From: Roseiarcus sp963832305
GTDB lineage: Bacteria > Pseudomonadota > Alphaproteobacteria > Rhizobiales > Beijerinckiaceae
Reading direction: 5' to 3'
DNA length: 64,000 bases
Assembly: GCA_963832305.1 (NCBI GenBank)
Contig: CAWHTU010000018.1
Span: forward strand, 310,001-374,000
Shown: positions 27,081 through 34,442 of the stretch, piece after piece
Layout: each line of letters begins with the position of its first letter
Position numbering within the stretch: position 1 is the stretch's first letter
The notes under the pieces: model-generated
What the model was told of the DNA's origin: nothing
What the model saw: only the letters and a program-made list of their open reading frames with translations
Databases searched by the model: none
Program-made: the position numbers and the translations under genes

Positions 27081-27522
27081 ATGGCGGCGAAATTGTGGAC
27101 CGGAAAAATTTTGCCGAGGGGATTTTTTGATCGCGCCGACACGCAGCCTGCTTTGGGGACCTCCAAAGCCAATTATAGCATGATCGGTCTTTCTGGAAAA
27201 GAAAATAGTGGCAAAGCTCTGAAATAACAAGCGATTTTGCCAGTCTTGCGGACGTTTTCGGGCCGCGGGGACCGGTTTCCGATGGGGAAGGACCGCTCGC
27301 GCAGAAGCGAAAGAACAGCGGGATTTCTCCTCAGGGGGCGTAACAGGGAGATTAAATCGCGTAACAGGGAGCGGATCGCGCGAAATGGCTCCGCGGGCTG
27401 CCGGCCGGGAACCGGACTTGCCTCATCGCCGCCACGATTTCGCCTGACGACGCCTCGCGGCGACCGCCGCTCCTCTCAACCCGCGCCCGCTCGGCGCCCC
27501 GGAATCCTCCTCCTCGCGAGCT
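27081..27522. other. Intergenic region between hpnL and the CDP-alcohol transferase
   Basis: This is the divergent spacer of the two genes. The part 27060-27240 is AT-rich with A/T runs (GGAAAAATTTTGCC at about 27099-27112, GAAAAGAAAATAG) and could hold promoters. No gene is supported. Confidence 0.4.
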
Positions 27523-28739
27523 ATGATGGCCCCGCCGCCGATCCTCTTCCTTCTCCCGCCCGAGGCGCATGAGGCGGGCGAATCTGTCCAGGCGGAAGGC
27601 GGCGCGCGCATCGTTCTCGGACTCTCCCTCATCCAGCGCGCGGTCCTCGCCGCGCGGCGCGCCGGCTACCGGGAGACCATCCTTCTGTCAGGCGGGGGCG
27701 CGGTCCCGAAGCGCCGATGGGGTGACCTGGCCGCAACCCTCGGGTCGAGAGAAAACGGTCCGCTCGTTTTCGCGCCCTCCACCATTCTGGCGGAGACCGG
27801 CTGGCTCGAGCGGCTGGCGGAGGCGCCGGTCGAACCGGCGGCCTGGGCGGCCATCCCGAACCGCATCGTCATGGTCGCGCGCGGCATCGAGTTCCGGCGC
27901 GCTCGAAGCGCTGGACGCGGAAGGCGGCGCCCGCGATCTGAGCGCGGTCGAGAGCCGGCTCGCTCGCCGTTTCGGTCCGCCGGCGGCGATCGCAGCCGGG
28001 GTCGATCCGGTTGTCGTCGAGACGCCGGCCGACGCGCCGCTCGCCGAGCGGCGGCTCATGCAGGCGCTCGTCAAGGACACCGACGGCTTCATGGCCCGGC
28101 ATGTCGAGCGCCCGATCTCGCTCTTCATCTCGCGCCTATTGGCGCCGACCACGATCACGCCGAACCAGATGAGCCTGATTTCGATCGCCGTCGGCATTTG
28201 CGGCGGACCCTTTTTCCTCTCTGAGCGCGCCTCCCTCCAAACCATCGGCGCGCTTCTATTTCTCGTCCACTCGATCCTCGACGGCTGCGACGGCGAGCTG
28301 GCGAGGCTCAAATTCGCCGAATCGCGCTGGGGCGGCATGCTCGATTTCTGGGGCGACAATGTCGTCCATTCGGTCATCTTCGCCTGCATGGGCGTCGGCT
28401 GGAGCCTCATGGCGGGCGCGGCGTGGCCGCTTGCGCTCGGCGCCGCAGCTGTCCTCGGGACGCTTGGGTCGGCCGGCTTCGTCTACTGGCGGATCATGCG
28501 CGCCAAGAAGGGCGCCGGCGCGCTGTTCACCTCGGTCTCGGCCGAGCCCGGCGGCGCGCTGGCGCAGGCTCTCGAACTCGGCGTCGCGGCGCGATTTCAT
28601 CTATCTCGTGCTTCTGCTTGCGCTGTTCGGCCGGTCGAACTGGTTTCTCATGCTCGCCGCGATCGGCGCGCCGATCTATTTTTGCCTCGTCGTCTTCCTC
28701 GCGGCGCGCGAGCGATCCGGCGCGGCCGCTCGAGCATGA
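27523..28739 (+). pseudogene. Nucleotidyltransferase-like/CDP-alcohol phosphatidyltransferase fusion with two frameshifts
   Basis: Frame 1 (27523 to about 27895) encodes an NTP-transferase-like start (LSLIQRAVLAARRAGYRETILLSGGG). Frame 2 (about 27895-28595) then carries the CDP-alcohol phosphatidyltransferase signature DGELARLKFAESRWGGMLD-FWGD, matching DGxxARx8Gx3Dx3D, preceded by TTITPNQMSLISI. Frame 3 (about 28590-28739) gives the last helices (DFIYLVLLLALFGRSNWFLM). Joined, it would be about 405 residues. Such enzymes swap CMP on a lipid for an alcohol head group. All catalytic residues survive, so two single-base shifts could equally be assembly errors. It adjoins hpnL, as in other hopanoid loci. 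Confidence 0.65.
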
Positions 28740-29230
28740 TGCGATTTGCTGGAACCAGATCCGTCATTGCGAGCGAAGGCGTCTGCTGAATAACGATGCT
28801 GCATTCGCTGTTCTCTGCTCCGAATGGGACGGCGCGCCCTAGCGATATGGCTGGAGCGTCGGTCGCTTCGTCGTCATGCCGGACCACGTTCATTTTTTCT
28901 GCGCCTGCGACGAAACGATCACACGTTTGCTGCGCCGGGTATTCCCGTCGGCGCGGTTCTCATCATCGGCGACTGCCTCGGCATCCGGCCGTTCTTCGGC
29001 TCATGGATGTTGCCGCCGCCCCGACCCGCGGCCGGGCCGGAGCACCACCGCCCGCGGCGGCCGAAAAATCAGGGGATTCGCGGGAACCGCCGCCGCCCCT
29101 GAGCGATTGACTTCATGACCTTTCTGACCCATCTCTAAGGCTCCGCGGAGCCCATGGCTCTGAACGGGGGGTTTGTGCGCGTCTTTTGCGGCGCCTGCGG
29201 ATTCAAAACGCCAACAACAGGAGAGTGGCC
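28740..29230. other. Intergenic region upstream of infC, with REP fragment
   Basis: No gene is supported. GTCATTGCGAGCGAAG at about 28763-28778 matches one arm of the REP-like palindrome at 7386-7468 and looks truncated. The region just before infC (29187-29230) carries the ribosome binding site AGGAG at 29219-29223. Confidence 0.45.
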
Positions 29231-29770
29231 ATTCGTCGACCTATGAAAGCAACCGCGCAGCCGGAAAAAGAGGGGCCGCGCACCAATCGCGACATTCGCG
29301 CAATCCAGGTTCAACTTATCGACGCTGAGGGGCAAAATCGCGGCGTCGTCAATCTCGCCGACGCCCAGCAGCTTGCCGACGACGCGGCGCTCGACCTGGT
29401 CGAAATCGTCCCCAACGCGACGCCGCCGGTCTGCAAAATCCTCGATTTCGGCAAGTATCGCTTCCTCGAGCAGAAGAAGTCGGCCGAGGCGCGCAAGCGG
29501 CAGAAGGTGGTCGAGGTCAAGGAGATCAAGCTGAGACCGGGCATCGACGACCACGATTACGAGGTCAAAATGCGCTCGGTAAAGCGCTTCTTCGACGAGG
29601 GCGACAAGGTCAAGGTGACGCTGCGGTTTCGCGGCCGCGAGATGGCCCACCAGGATATCGGCTTCAAGCTTCTGCAGCGGGTGAGGACGGAAACCGCGCC
29701 GATCGCCAAGGTCGAGGCCGAGCCGCTGATGGAAGGCCGCCAGATGACCATGGTGCTTGCGCCAAGGTAA
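29231..29770 (+). CDS. infC: Translation initiation factor IF-3, apparent AUU start
   Basis: The open frame aligns with IF-3 from the typical alphaproteobacterial start RRPMKATAQ...EGPRTNRDIRAI onward. The residue before RRP is encoded by ATT at 29231, and AGGAG lies exactly seven bases upstream. The GTG two codons earlier is too close to that AGGAG. This gives 179 residues, the normal IF-3 length. AUU starts are the classic device by which IF-3 limits its own translation. The N-domain (QLIDAEGQNRGVV), PPVCKILDFGKYRFLEQKK linker helix and C-domain (IKLRPGIDDHDYEVK, VTLRFRGREMAH) are intact. No rpmI-rplT follow. Confidence 0.9.
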   Translation: MRRPMKATAQPEKEGPRTNRDIRAIQVQLIDAEGQNRGVVNLADAQQLADDAALDLVEIVPNATPPVCKILDFGKYRFLEQKKSAEARKRQKVVEVKEIKLRPGIDDHDYEVKMRSVKRFFDEGDKVKVTLRFRGREMAHQDIGFKLLQRVRTETAPIAKVEAEPLMEGRQMTMVLAPR

Positions 29771-29863
29771 GCGCCTTCAAGGGGGCGGCAGGACTCACGC
29801 GGAGTTGAAGCCGCTTCGCGCGCCGCCGCTGGCGCGGGCGCGGCGGCTCGTGTACTGACATGT

Positions 29864-29894
29864 CAGTCCCTCGCCAGAGGGACTGTTTTATTTT
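29864..29894 (+). terminator. Rho-independent terminator after infC
   Basis: CAGTCCCTC-GCCA-GAGGGACTG is a perfect 9-bp stem followed by TTTTATTTT. The 14-bp palindrome ACTGACATGTCAGT (29854-29867) overlaps its left edge. It separates infC from the MFS gene. Confidence 0.85.
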
Positions 29895-29920
29895 CGAACG
29901 GCCGCGGAGGGCCGGGGACA

Positions 29921-31150
29921 ATGACCACGATCTATGCGGAGCCCGCTGCTGCAGGCCGCAAGCGGGCCGGGACCGCGACGCTCGGCGTGCTGATCGCGCT
30001 CAGCGCCTCCCACATGCTCAACGACGTGATGCAGTCCCTCGCGCCCGCGCTCTATCCGGTCTTCCGGCAAGAGTTCGCGCTGAGCTTCTTTCAAATCGGG
30101 CTTATTACTTTCGTTTTCCAGCTTACCGCCTCTTTCCTGCAGCCGGTGATCGGGATGAGACTGGACAAGCGGCCGCGGAATTTTATCCTGCCGGCCGGCA
30201 TGGCGTTTACGCTGGTCGGCCTGGTCCTGCTGGCTTTCGCCAATTCCTATCTTTTGATCCTGCTTGCCGTGGCGGTGGTCGGAATCGGCAGCGCCGTGTT
30301 CCACCCCGAGGCGTCACGGGTCGCGCGCGCCGCCTCGGGCGGCCGGCACGGCTTCGCGCAAAGCCTGTTTCAGGTTGGCGGCAACTTCGGGCAATCGCTG
30401 GGGCCGCTACTTGCGGCTTTCATCGTGGTGCCCTTCGGACAGCACTCGGTCCTGGTCTTCACGCTGCTCGCATTCGCGGCGGTGATTATCTTGACCGGCG
30501 TCAGCCGCTGGTACGCGGCGGTTCGCGCCCAACCCCGCAAAGCAGCTGCGGCTCCGGCGTCGACCCATCCGCGCAAGGTCGTGGTCCGCACGCTGTTCGT
30601 GCTGGTGGTGATGCTGTTCTCGAAGGTGCTCTACCTCTCGAGTCTCAACAGCTATTACACCTTCTACCTGATCCAGACTTTTGGCGTGTCGATTCAGGCC
30701 TCGCAGGTGCTGCTGTTCGTGTTCCTCGCCGCCGTCGCGGCGGGCACGTTCCTTGGCGGGCCGCTGGTCGATCGCTTCGGGGCGAAGTTCGTGATCTGGG
30801 GGTCGATCCTCGGCGTCCTGCCGTTCACGCTGCTCCTACCGCATCTCGGGCTGACCGGCACCGTGATCAATTCGATCGCGATCGGGCTCATCATCTCGTC
30901 GGCCTTCTCGGCGATGATCGTTTACGCGCAGGAACTGACGCCGGGCAACGTGGGCGCGGTCGCGGGCCTCTTCTTCGGCCTGTCGTTCGGCCTCGGCGGC
31001 GTCGGCGCAGCGCTGCTCGGCATGCTGGCCGACATGACGAGCCTCAACTTCGTCTATCATGTCTGCGCCTTCCTGCCGGCCGTCGGCCTCCTCGGCGGGT
31101 TCCTGCCGACCGACCCCGGCAAGGCGGTGGCGAAAGCCCGACCGCAATAG
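29921..31150 (+). CDS. MFS exporter, fosmidomycin-resistance (Fsr) family
   Basis: This 409-residue 12-helix transporter has Fsr-type landmarks: SASHMLNDVMQSLAPALYPVF in TM1, FVFQLTASFLQPVIGMRLDKRP (MFS motif A region), GIGSAVFHPEASRVAR, and GGRHGFAQSLFQVGGNFGQSLGP. The Fsr family exports fosmidomycin, an inhibitor of the MEP enzyme Dxr, and other small molecules. The neighbourhood includes ispH 11 kb upstream, so a link to isoprenoid protection is possible but only contextual. The start is ATG 29921, 27 bp after the infC terminator, so it needs its own promoter or readthrough. Confidence 0.82.
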   Translation: MTTIYAEPAAAGRKRAGTATLGVLIALSASHMLNDVMQSLAPALYPVFRQEFALSFFQIGLITFVFQLTASFLQPVIGMRLDKRPRNFILPAGMAFTLVGLVLLAFANSYLLILLAVAVVGIGSAVFHPEASRVARAASGGRHGFAQSLFQVGGNFGQSLGPLLAAFIVVPFGQHSVLVFTLLAFAAVIILTGVSRWYAAVRAQPRKAAAAPASTHPRKVVVRTLFVLVVMLFSKVLYLSSLNSYYTFYLIQTFGVSIQASQVLLFVFLAAVAAGTFLGGPLVDRFGAKFVIWGSILGVLPFTLLLPHLGLTGTVINSIAIGLIISSAFSAMIVYAQELTPGNVGAVAGLFFGLSFGLGGVGAALLGMLADMTSLNFVYHVCAFLPAVGLLGGFLPTDPGKAVAKARPQ

Positions 31151-31163
31151 CAACGTATTTGGT

Positions 31164-32222
31164 TCAGGTCGCCGGGGGTGGGGCGGTTGAGGCGCGGACG
31201 ACCAATCGAGTCGGCAGAACGACTTGGCGCGGCGGAGCGCCCTCGAACACGATCCTCGCGGCGATCCTCCCCTTTTCAACGGTCGGCTGAGCGATTGTCG
31301 TAAGCGGCGGGTCCGCAAGAATCGCATTCTCGGCATCGTCGAAGCCGACGACCGAGAGATCCTTGGGAACGTCGATGTCGCGGCGTTTCGCCTCCGCCAG
31401 AACCGCAAGGGCCTGACGGTCCGACATGGCGAGGATGGCGGTGGCCTCGGGACACCCGTCGAGAAGCGTACGCGCGCCAGCTTCGACGTATGGCGACACG
31501 AGAGGGAACTCCACAATCGGCGCGTCAGCGATCGAAACGCCTGCCGAGGCCAAGGCCTCCGCGTAGCCGAGAAGTTTCTCGACATCGAGAGGGAATGCTC
31601 CCGCGAGGCGGCGCTCGGATTCCCCCGGAGGATGCCAGATCGGGTCAGCCGGCCGGCGCAGCACCGATGCGATTGCGAAGCGGCGATGGCCCAGGCTGAG
31701 AAGGTGTTCGGCGGCTTGCCGAGCGCCGTCGCGACCATCGACCCGAACCGAATGGACCTGCGGTCCGGCGGTCATATCGATCACGACGAAGGGCGCTTTC
31801 CTGGGTCTTGCAGACACAAGTTCGACTTCCTCGACGTGGCCCAAAATGAACGCGTCCACCAAAGCGTTTCTGATTGCCCAGGTCTTCCTCTCCTTCGCCC
31901 CGGACACGACAAGCAAGCTCGCGTCGTATTGATCGCACACTTCAGCGATTCCGCGCATGAACTCCCGGAAATATGGGCTCCCGATGGCGTGCGAGACCGG
32001 GATATCGCCCGGGGGCAGCACGCCGATTGCGTGCGCCTTGGCTCCCATCAGCAAGCGCCCGATCGGATCCGGTCCAGAATAGCCGAGCTCTCGCGCGGTC
32101 GCATGAACCAGTTCGCGCAATTCCGGACGGACGAGCGCGGGCCGATTGAATGCGTTCGACGCGGTCCCGAGCGAAATGCCCGCGACGCGCGCGACATCGG
32201 AAAGCCGAGCTGGCTTCTTCAT
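31164..32222 (-). CDS. LacI-family transcriptional regulator
   Basis: The 352-residue protein has an N-terminal LacI helix-turn-helix (RLSDVARVAGISLGTASNAFNRP, residues 6-28) and the LGYSG hinge helix. A periplasmic-binding-protein-like effector domain (from about residue 62: AIGVLPPGDIP, SVVGFDDAENAILADPPLTTI) follows. Three identical palindromes TGAAGCGCTTCA lie in the 165-bp divergent spacer to the cupin genes, one of them 28 bp from this start. It therefore probably represses both itself and the cupins until an effector binds. The effector, usually a sugar, cannot be read. No sugar transport or catabolic gene is adjacent. Confidence 0.9.
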   Translation of the reverse strand: MKKPARLSDVARVAGISLGTASNAFNRPALVRPELRELVHATARELGYSGPDPIGRLLMGAKAHAIGVLPPGDIPVSHAIGSPYFREFMRGIAEVCDQYDASLLVVSGAKERKTWAIRNALVDAFILGHVEEVELVSARPRKAPFVVIDMTAGPQVHSVRVDGRDGARQAAEHLLSLGHRRFAIASVLRRPADPIWHPPGESERRLAGAFPLDVEKLLGYAEALASAGVSIADAPIVEFPLVSPYVEAGARTLLDGCPEATAILAMSDRQALAVLAEAKRRDIDVPKDLSVVGFDDAENAILADPPLTTIAQPTVEKGRIAARIVFEGAPPRQVVLPTRLVVRASTAPPPAT

Positions 32223-32249
32223 CGCAACTCCTTCATCGCGGCCCCGTTT

Positions 32250-32261
32250 TGAAGCGCTTCA
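32250..32261. promoter_or_regulatory. LacI-type operator O1
   Basis: Perfect 12-bp palindrome TGAAGCGCTTCA, a classical LacI-family half-site pair with the central CG. It lies upstream of the LacI gene start (32222). Confidence 0.88.
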
Positions 32262-32269
32262 TTTTTTCG

Positions 32270-32298
32270 TTGACTCCAACGTCGAAGATCGTTATCAG
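32270..32298 (+). promoter_or_regulatory. Probable promoter of the cupin genes
   Basis: TTGACT (32270-32275), 17-bp spacer, TATCAG (32293-32298). Operators O2 and O3 fall at the expected transcription start and downstream, so bound repressor would block initiation. Confidence 0.5.
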
Positions 32299-32303
32299 AT
32301 ATA

Positions 32304-32315
32304 TGAAGCGCTTCA
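32304..32315. promoter_or_regulatory. LacI-type operator O2
   Basis: Perfect TGAAGCGCTTCA, 54 bp centre-to-centre from O1 and just after the -10 element of the cupin promoter. Confidence 0.88.
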
Positions 32316-32335
32316 AAATCACGATTTTGTTGACA

Positions 32336-32347
32336 TGAAGCGCTTCA
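32336..32347. promoter_or_regulatory. LacI-type operator O3
   Basis: Perfect TGAAGCGCTTCA, 32 bp from O2 and 39 bp before the first cupin start (32387). A consensus TTGACA (32330-32335) immediately precedes it. Confidence 0.88.
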
Positions 32348-32386
32348 GACAGGCGGGCAGCCTAAGGCGGAGGAGGAGGGAACGCG

Positions 32387-32783
32387 ATGACGAACGCGGC
32401 AACGTTGATGAGCATGGATGGAACGGACCCGGCCAGTTGGGACCCGAAACTCGATGGCCTCCTCGCTGCGCCCGATAATCACCGCCTGCTCTATGAGGAC
32501 GAATCCGTTCGGGTTCTGTCCGTCCGCATTGCGCCGGGCGAGACGGAGGAGCCCCATCATCATCGCTGGCCGTCGGTGTTTGTAATCGAACTCGATGCCT
32601 TCGAAGATGCGCGACTACAACGGCAAGGGAGAAGAAATCCCCTTGCCTATTCCGGATAAATTCGAACTGCCGCTGACGGTTAAGATGCCGCCCCAGCCCG
32701 TCCATTACGTGCGCAATGACGACACGATCGGCTTTCACGGCACCCGGATCGAGTTCAAACGGGGATTCCCGGCCAGCGCCTGA
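32387..32783 (+). pseudogene. Cupin-type protein with a central frameshift (cupin 1)
   Basis: The gene starts at ATG 32387 after an excellent AGGAGGAGG (32371-32379). The first frame carries SVRIAPGETEEPHHHRWPSVFVIE, a cupin motif-1-like segment. It then passes into a second frame near 32590 that continues KMRDYNGKGEEIPLPI and PQPVHYVRNDDTIGFHGTRIEFK to 32783. Joined, it would encode about 131 residues. The strong ribosome site and good conservation on both sides suggest a recent or artefactual single-base change. It is the first gene under the LacI operators. Confidence 0.6.
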
Positions 32784-32848
32784 AAGGAGAGCCTTCGCTC
32801 GAATAGCCGCGATGGGTTTTGGAAACTAGCGATCGGGAGGAGAGGCAG

Positions 32849-33247
32849 ATGAATGGAAAGTTCATCCGAGACAGCGAAACCGATATGCAATCGCTTGACT
32901 GGGGCCGGCTCGGTTGGCTGAGCAGTCCCGCGCAGACCGACGCGGCGCAACTGGCGATCGTCGTGGGGGATTTGATCCCGGGCAAAGGACACAGCTTTCA
33001 CAAGCACCCCAATCAGGAAGAGGTGATGTTCGTCGTCAGCGGCAAGGTCGAACAGTGGATCGACCAGGAAAAGCGCCTGCTTGGGGCGGGAGACTCGGCC
33101 TTCATTCCCCCTGGCGTCGTCCACGCTTCGTTTAACGCCGGGGACACCATGGCGAGGGTCATGGCGATTTTTGGCCCGTGTGTCGGCGACGGCTTTGAGA
33201 TGATCGATATGGCTGGCGATGCGCCGTGGAAAAGTTTGCGGAGTTAA
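32849..33247 (+). CDS. Cupin domain protein (cupin 2)
   Basis: This 132-residue single cupin starts at ATG 32849 after GGGAGGAGAGG. Motif 1 (GKGHSFHKHPNQEEVMFVVSG) has His-x-His-x3-Glu, and motif 2 (GDSAFIPPGVVHASFN) supplies the fourth metal ligand, so a metal site is complete. Small cupins of this kind act as isomerases, dioxygenases or sugar-binding proteins; the substrate is not apparent. It is a paralogue of the next gene, with about 55-60% of residues identical by eye, and probably belongs to the LacI-controlled transcript. Confidence 0.82.
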   Translation: MNGKFIRDSETDMQSLDWGRLGWLSSPAQTDAAQLAIVVGDLIPGKGHSFHKHPNQEEVMFVVSGKVEQWIDQEKRLLGAGDSAFIPPGVVHASFNAGDTMARVMAIFGPCVGDGFEMIDMAGDAPWKSLRS

Positions 33248-33304
33248 ACCGGTCCGGCCGCAGTTGCGTTTTTTAGCCCACTGCCTTGATCCGGAGATCG
33301 ACGA

Positions 33305-33712
33305 ATGGCCGGAACATTTGTCTTCGAACATGCAATCAGGATGGAGTCCCTGGACTGGTGCAGGCTCGGCTGGATCTGCGGTCCGACGCAGACTGGCGCG
33401 AAGCGCCTCGCTGTCCTTGAGGGCGTCATTTTTCCGGGCAAGGGGCAAAGCTTTCACTATCATCTTGATCAGGAAGAGGTCGTCTTCGTCGTCAGCGGCC
33501 AAGTCGAACAGTGGCTCGACAGGGAAAAACAAATCCTTCGAGCGGGCGACTCGGTTTTTGTTCCGCCCGGCGTGGTCCACGCCGCGTTCAACATCGGACA
33601 CAGCGAAGCGAAAGCGCTGGCGATCTTCGGCCCGTGCGTTGGCGACCGAATCGAAACGGTGGACGTATTCAACGAAGCCCCGTGGAATGGCCTGAGACCG
33701 AGTGCGGAGTGA
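33305..33712 (+). CDS. Cupin domain protein (cupin 3)
   Basis: The 135-residue single cupin is tandem to cupin 2. It has SLDWCRLGWICGPTQTGAKR at the start, metal motif GQSFHYHLDQEEVVFVVSG (His-x-His-x3-Glu) and GDSVFVPPGVVHAAFN. Both paralogues share the unusual C-terminal IFGPCVGD segment. It lies 57 bp after cupin 2, which suggests one operon. The start is ATG 33305; no strong ribosome site is seen. The role is unknown; LacI control suggests a link to a carbohydrate or polyol. Confidence 0.82.
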   Translation: MAGTFVFEHAIRMESLDWCRLGWICGPTQTGAKRLAVLEGVIFPGKGQSFHYHLDQEEVVFVVSGQVEQWLDREKQILRAGDSVFVPPGVVHAAFNIGHSEAKALAIFGPCVGDRIETVDVFNEAPWNGLRPSAE

Positions 33713-33744
33713 GTAGCCGCCATAATTTGCCCCCAATTGGGTAG

Positions 33745-33774
33745 TTTTTGAGAATGAACGTTCATTCTCAAAAA
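33745..33774. promoter_or_regulatory. 30-bp perfect palindrome, TetR operator
   Basis: TTTTTGAGAATGAAC / GTTCATTCTCAAAAA is a perfect inverted repeat ending 9 bp before the TetR start. The core GAATGAACGTTCATTC resembles AcrR-type operators that autoregulate a TetR-RND operon. Confidence 0.85.
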
Positions 33775-33783
33775 TAGGCCGCG

Positions 33784-34440
33784 ATGTCGCTGAGTTCGCT
33801 TTCCCCCTCCCGCCGGGCCCCTGACACCGAGCGGCGCGAGCGCATCATCGAGGCGGCTGAACGGGCCTTCGTCCGCAACGGCTTTCACGCCTCGACGATG
33901 CAACACGTTGCCGACGAAGCCGGGATGAGTCCGGGCAACCTCTACCGCTACTTTCCGTCCAAGGAGGCGATCGTCGAGGGCCTCTGCGAGGTCGACAGGG
34001 GCCGGCGCGCCGGGTCGTTCGACGCCTTCGCCGATCTCATGGCCCGCAACGGCGATCTTACCGACGCCATCCGCTGGGGCATGCGCGAGCATGTCCTCTC
34101 CAAGCCGCCCGAGAAGGCGAGGATGATCGTCGAAATCTGGGCCGAGGCCGGGCGCAATCCGCGCGTCGCCGAAATCACCCAGAGGCTCGACGCCGACGTG
34201 CTGAGCGGCCTCGAGCGGCTGACCGACGCCGCAAAGTCGGCGGGCGCCGCCTCGCCCGAGCTCAACTCGCGCTTCGCCGCCCGCTTCTTCGTCACCTACG
34301 TCGCCGGTCTCTTCAAACGGATTGCGGTCGAGCCCGATTTCGACCGGGACGCGGAAACGGATATGGCGATCGGCGTCCTCAAGGCGCTGTTCGCCGGCAA
34401 GCTTTCGCCCGACCCGGCGGAGCCGGGCGAGGAGGCCTGA
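33784..34440 (+). CDS. TetR/AcrR-family regulator of the RND pump
   Basis: The 218-residue regulator has an N-terminal TetR helix-turn-helix (RERIIEAAERAFVRNGFHAS, then MQHVADEAGMSPGNLYRYFPSKEAI, residues 18-60) and a helical ligand domain (VEIWAEAGRNPRVAEI). It is the first gene of an operon with the membrane-fusion and RND genes, with stop and next start separated by two bases. A perfect 30-bp palindrome sits at its promoter, so autorepression and control of the pump are likely. Confidence 0.9.
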   Translation: MSLSSLSPSRRAPDTERRERIIEAAERAFVRNGFHASTMQHVADEAGMSPGNLYRYFPSKEAIVEGLCEVDRGRRAGSFDAFADLMARNGDLTDAIRWGMREHVLSKPPEKARMIVEIWAEAGRNPRVAEITQRLDADVLSGLERLTDAAKSAGAASPELNSRFAARFFVTYVAGLFKRIAVEPDFDRDAETDMAIGVLKALFAGKLSPDPAEPGEEA

Positions 34441-34442
34441 CG

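Noticed and set aside
29854..29867. ACTGACATGTCAGT considered as a quorum-sensing or regulator site
   Set aside because: It overlaps the stem of the infC terminator, which explains the symmetry well enough.
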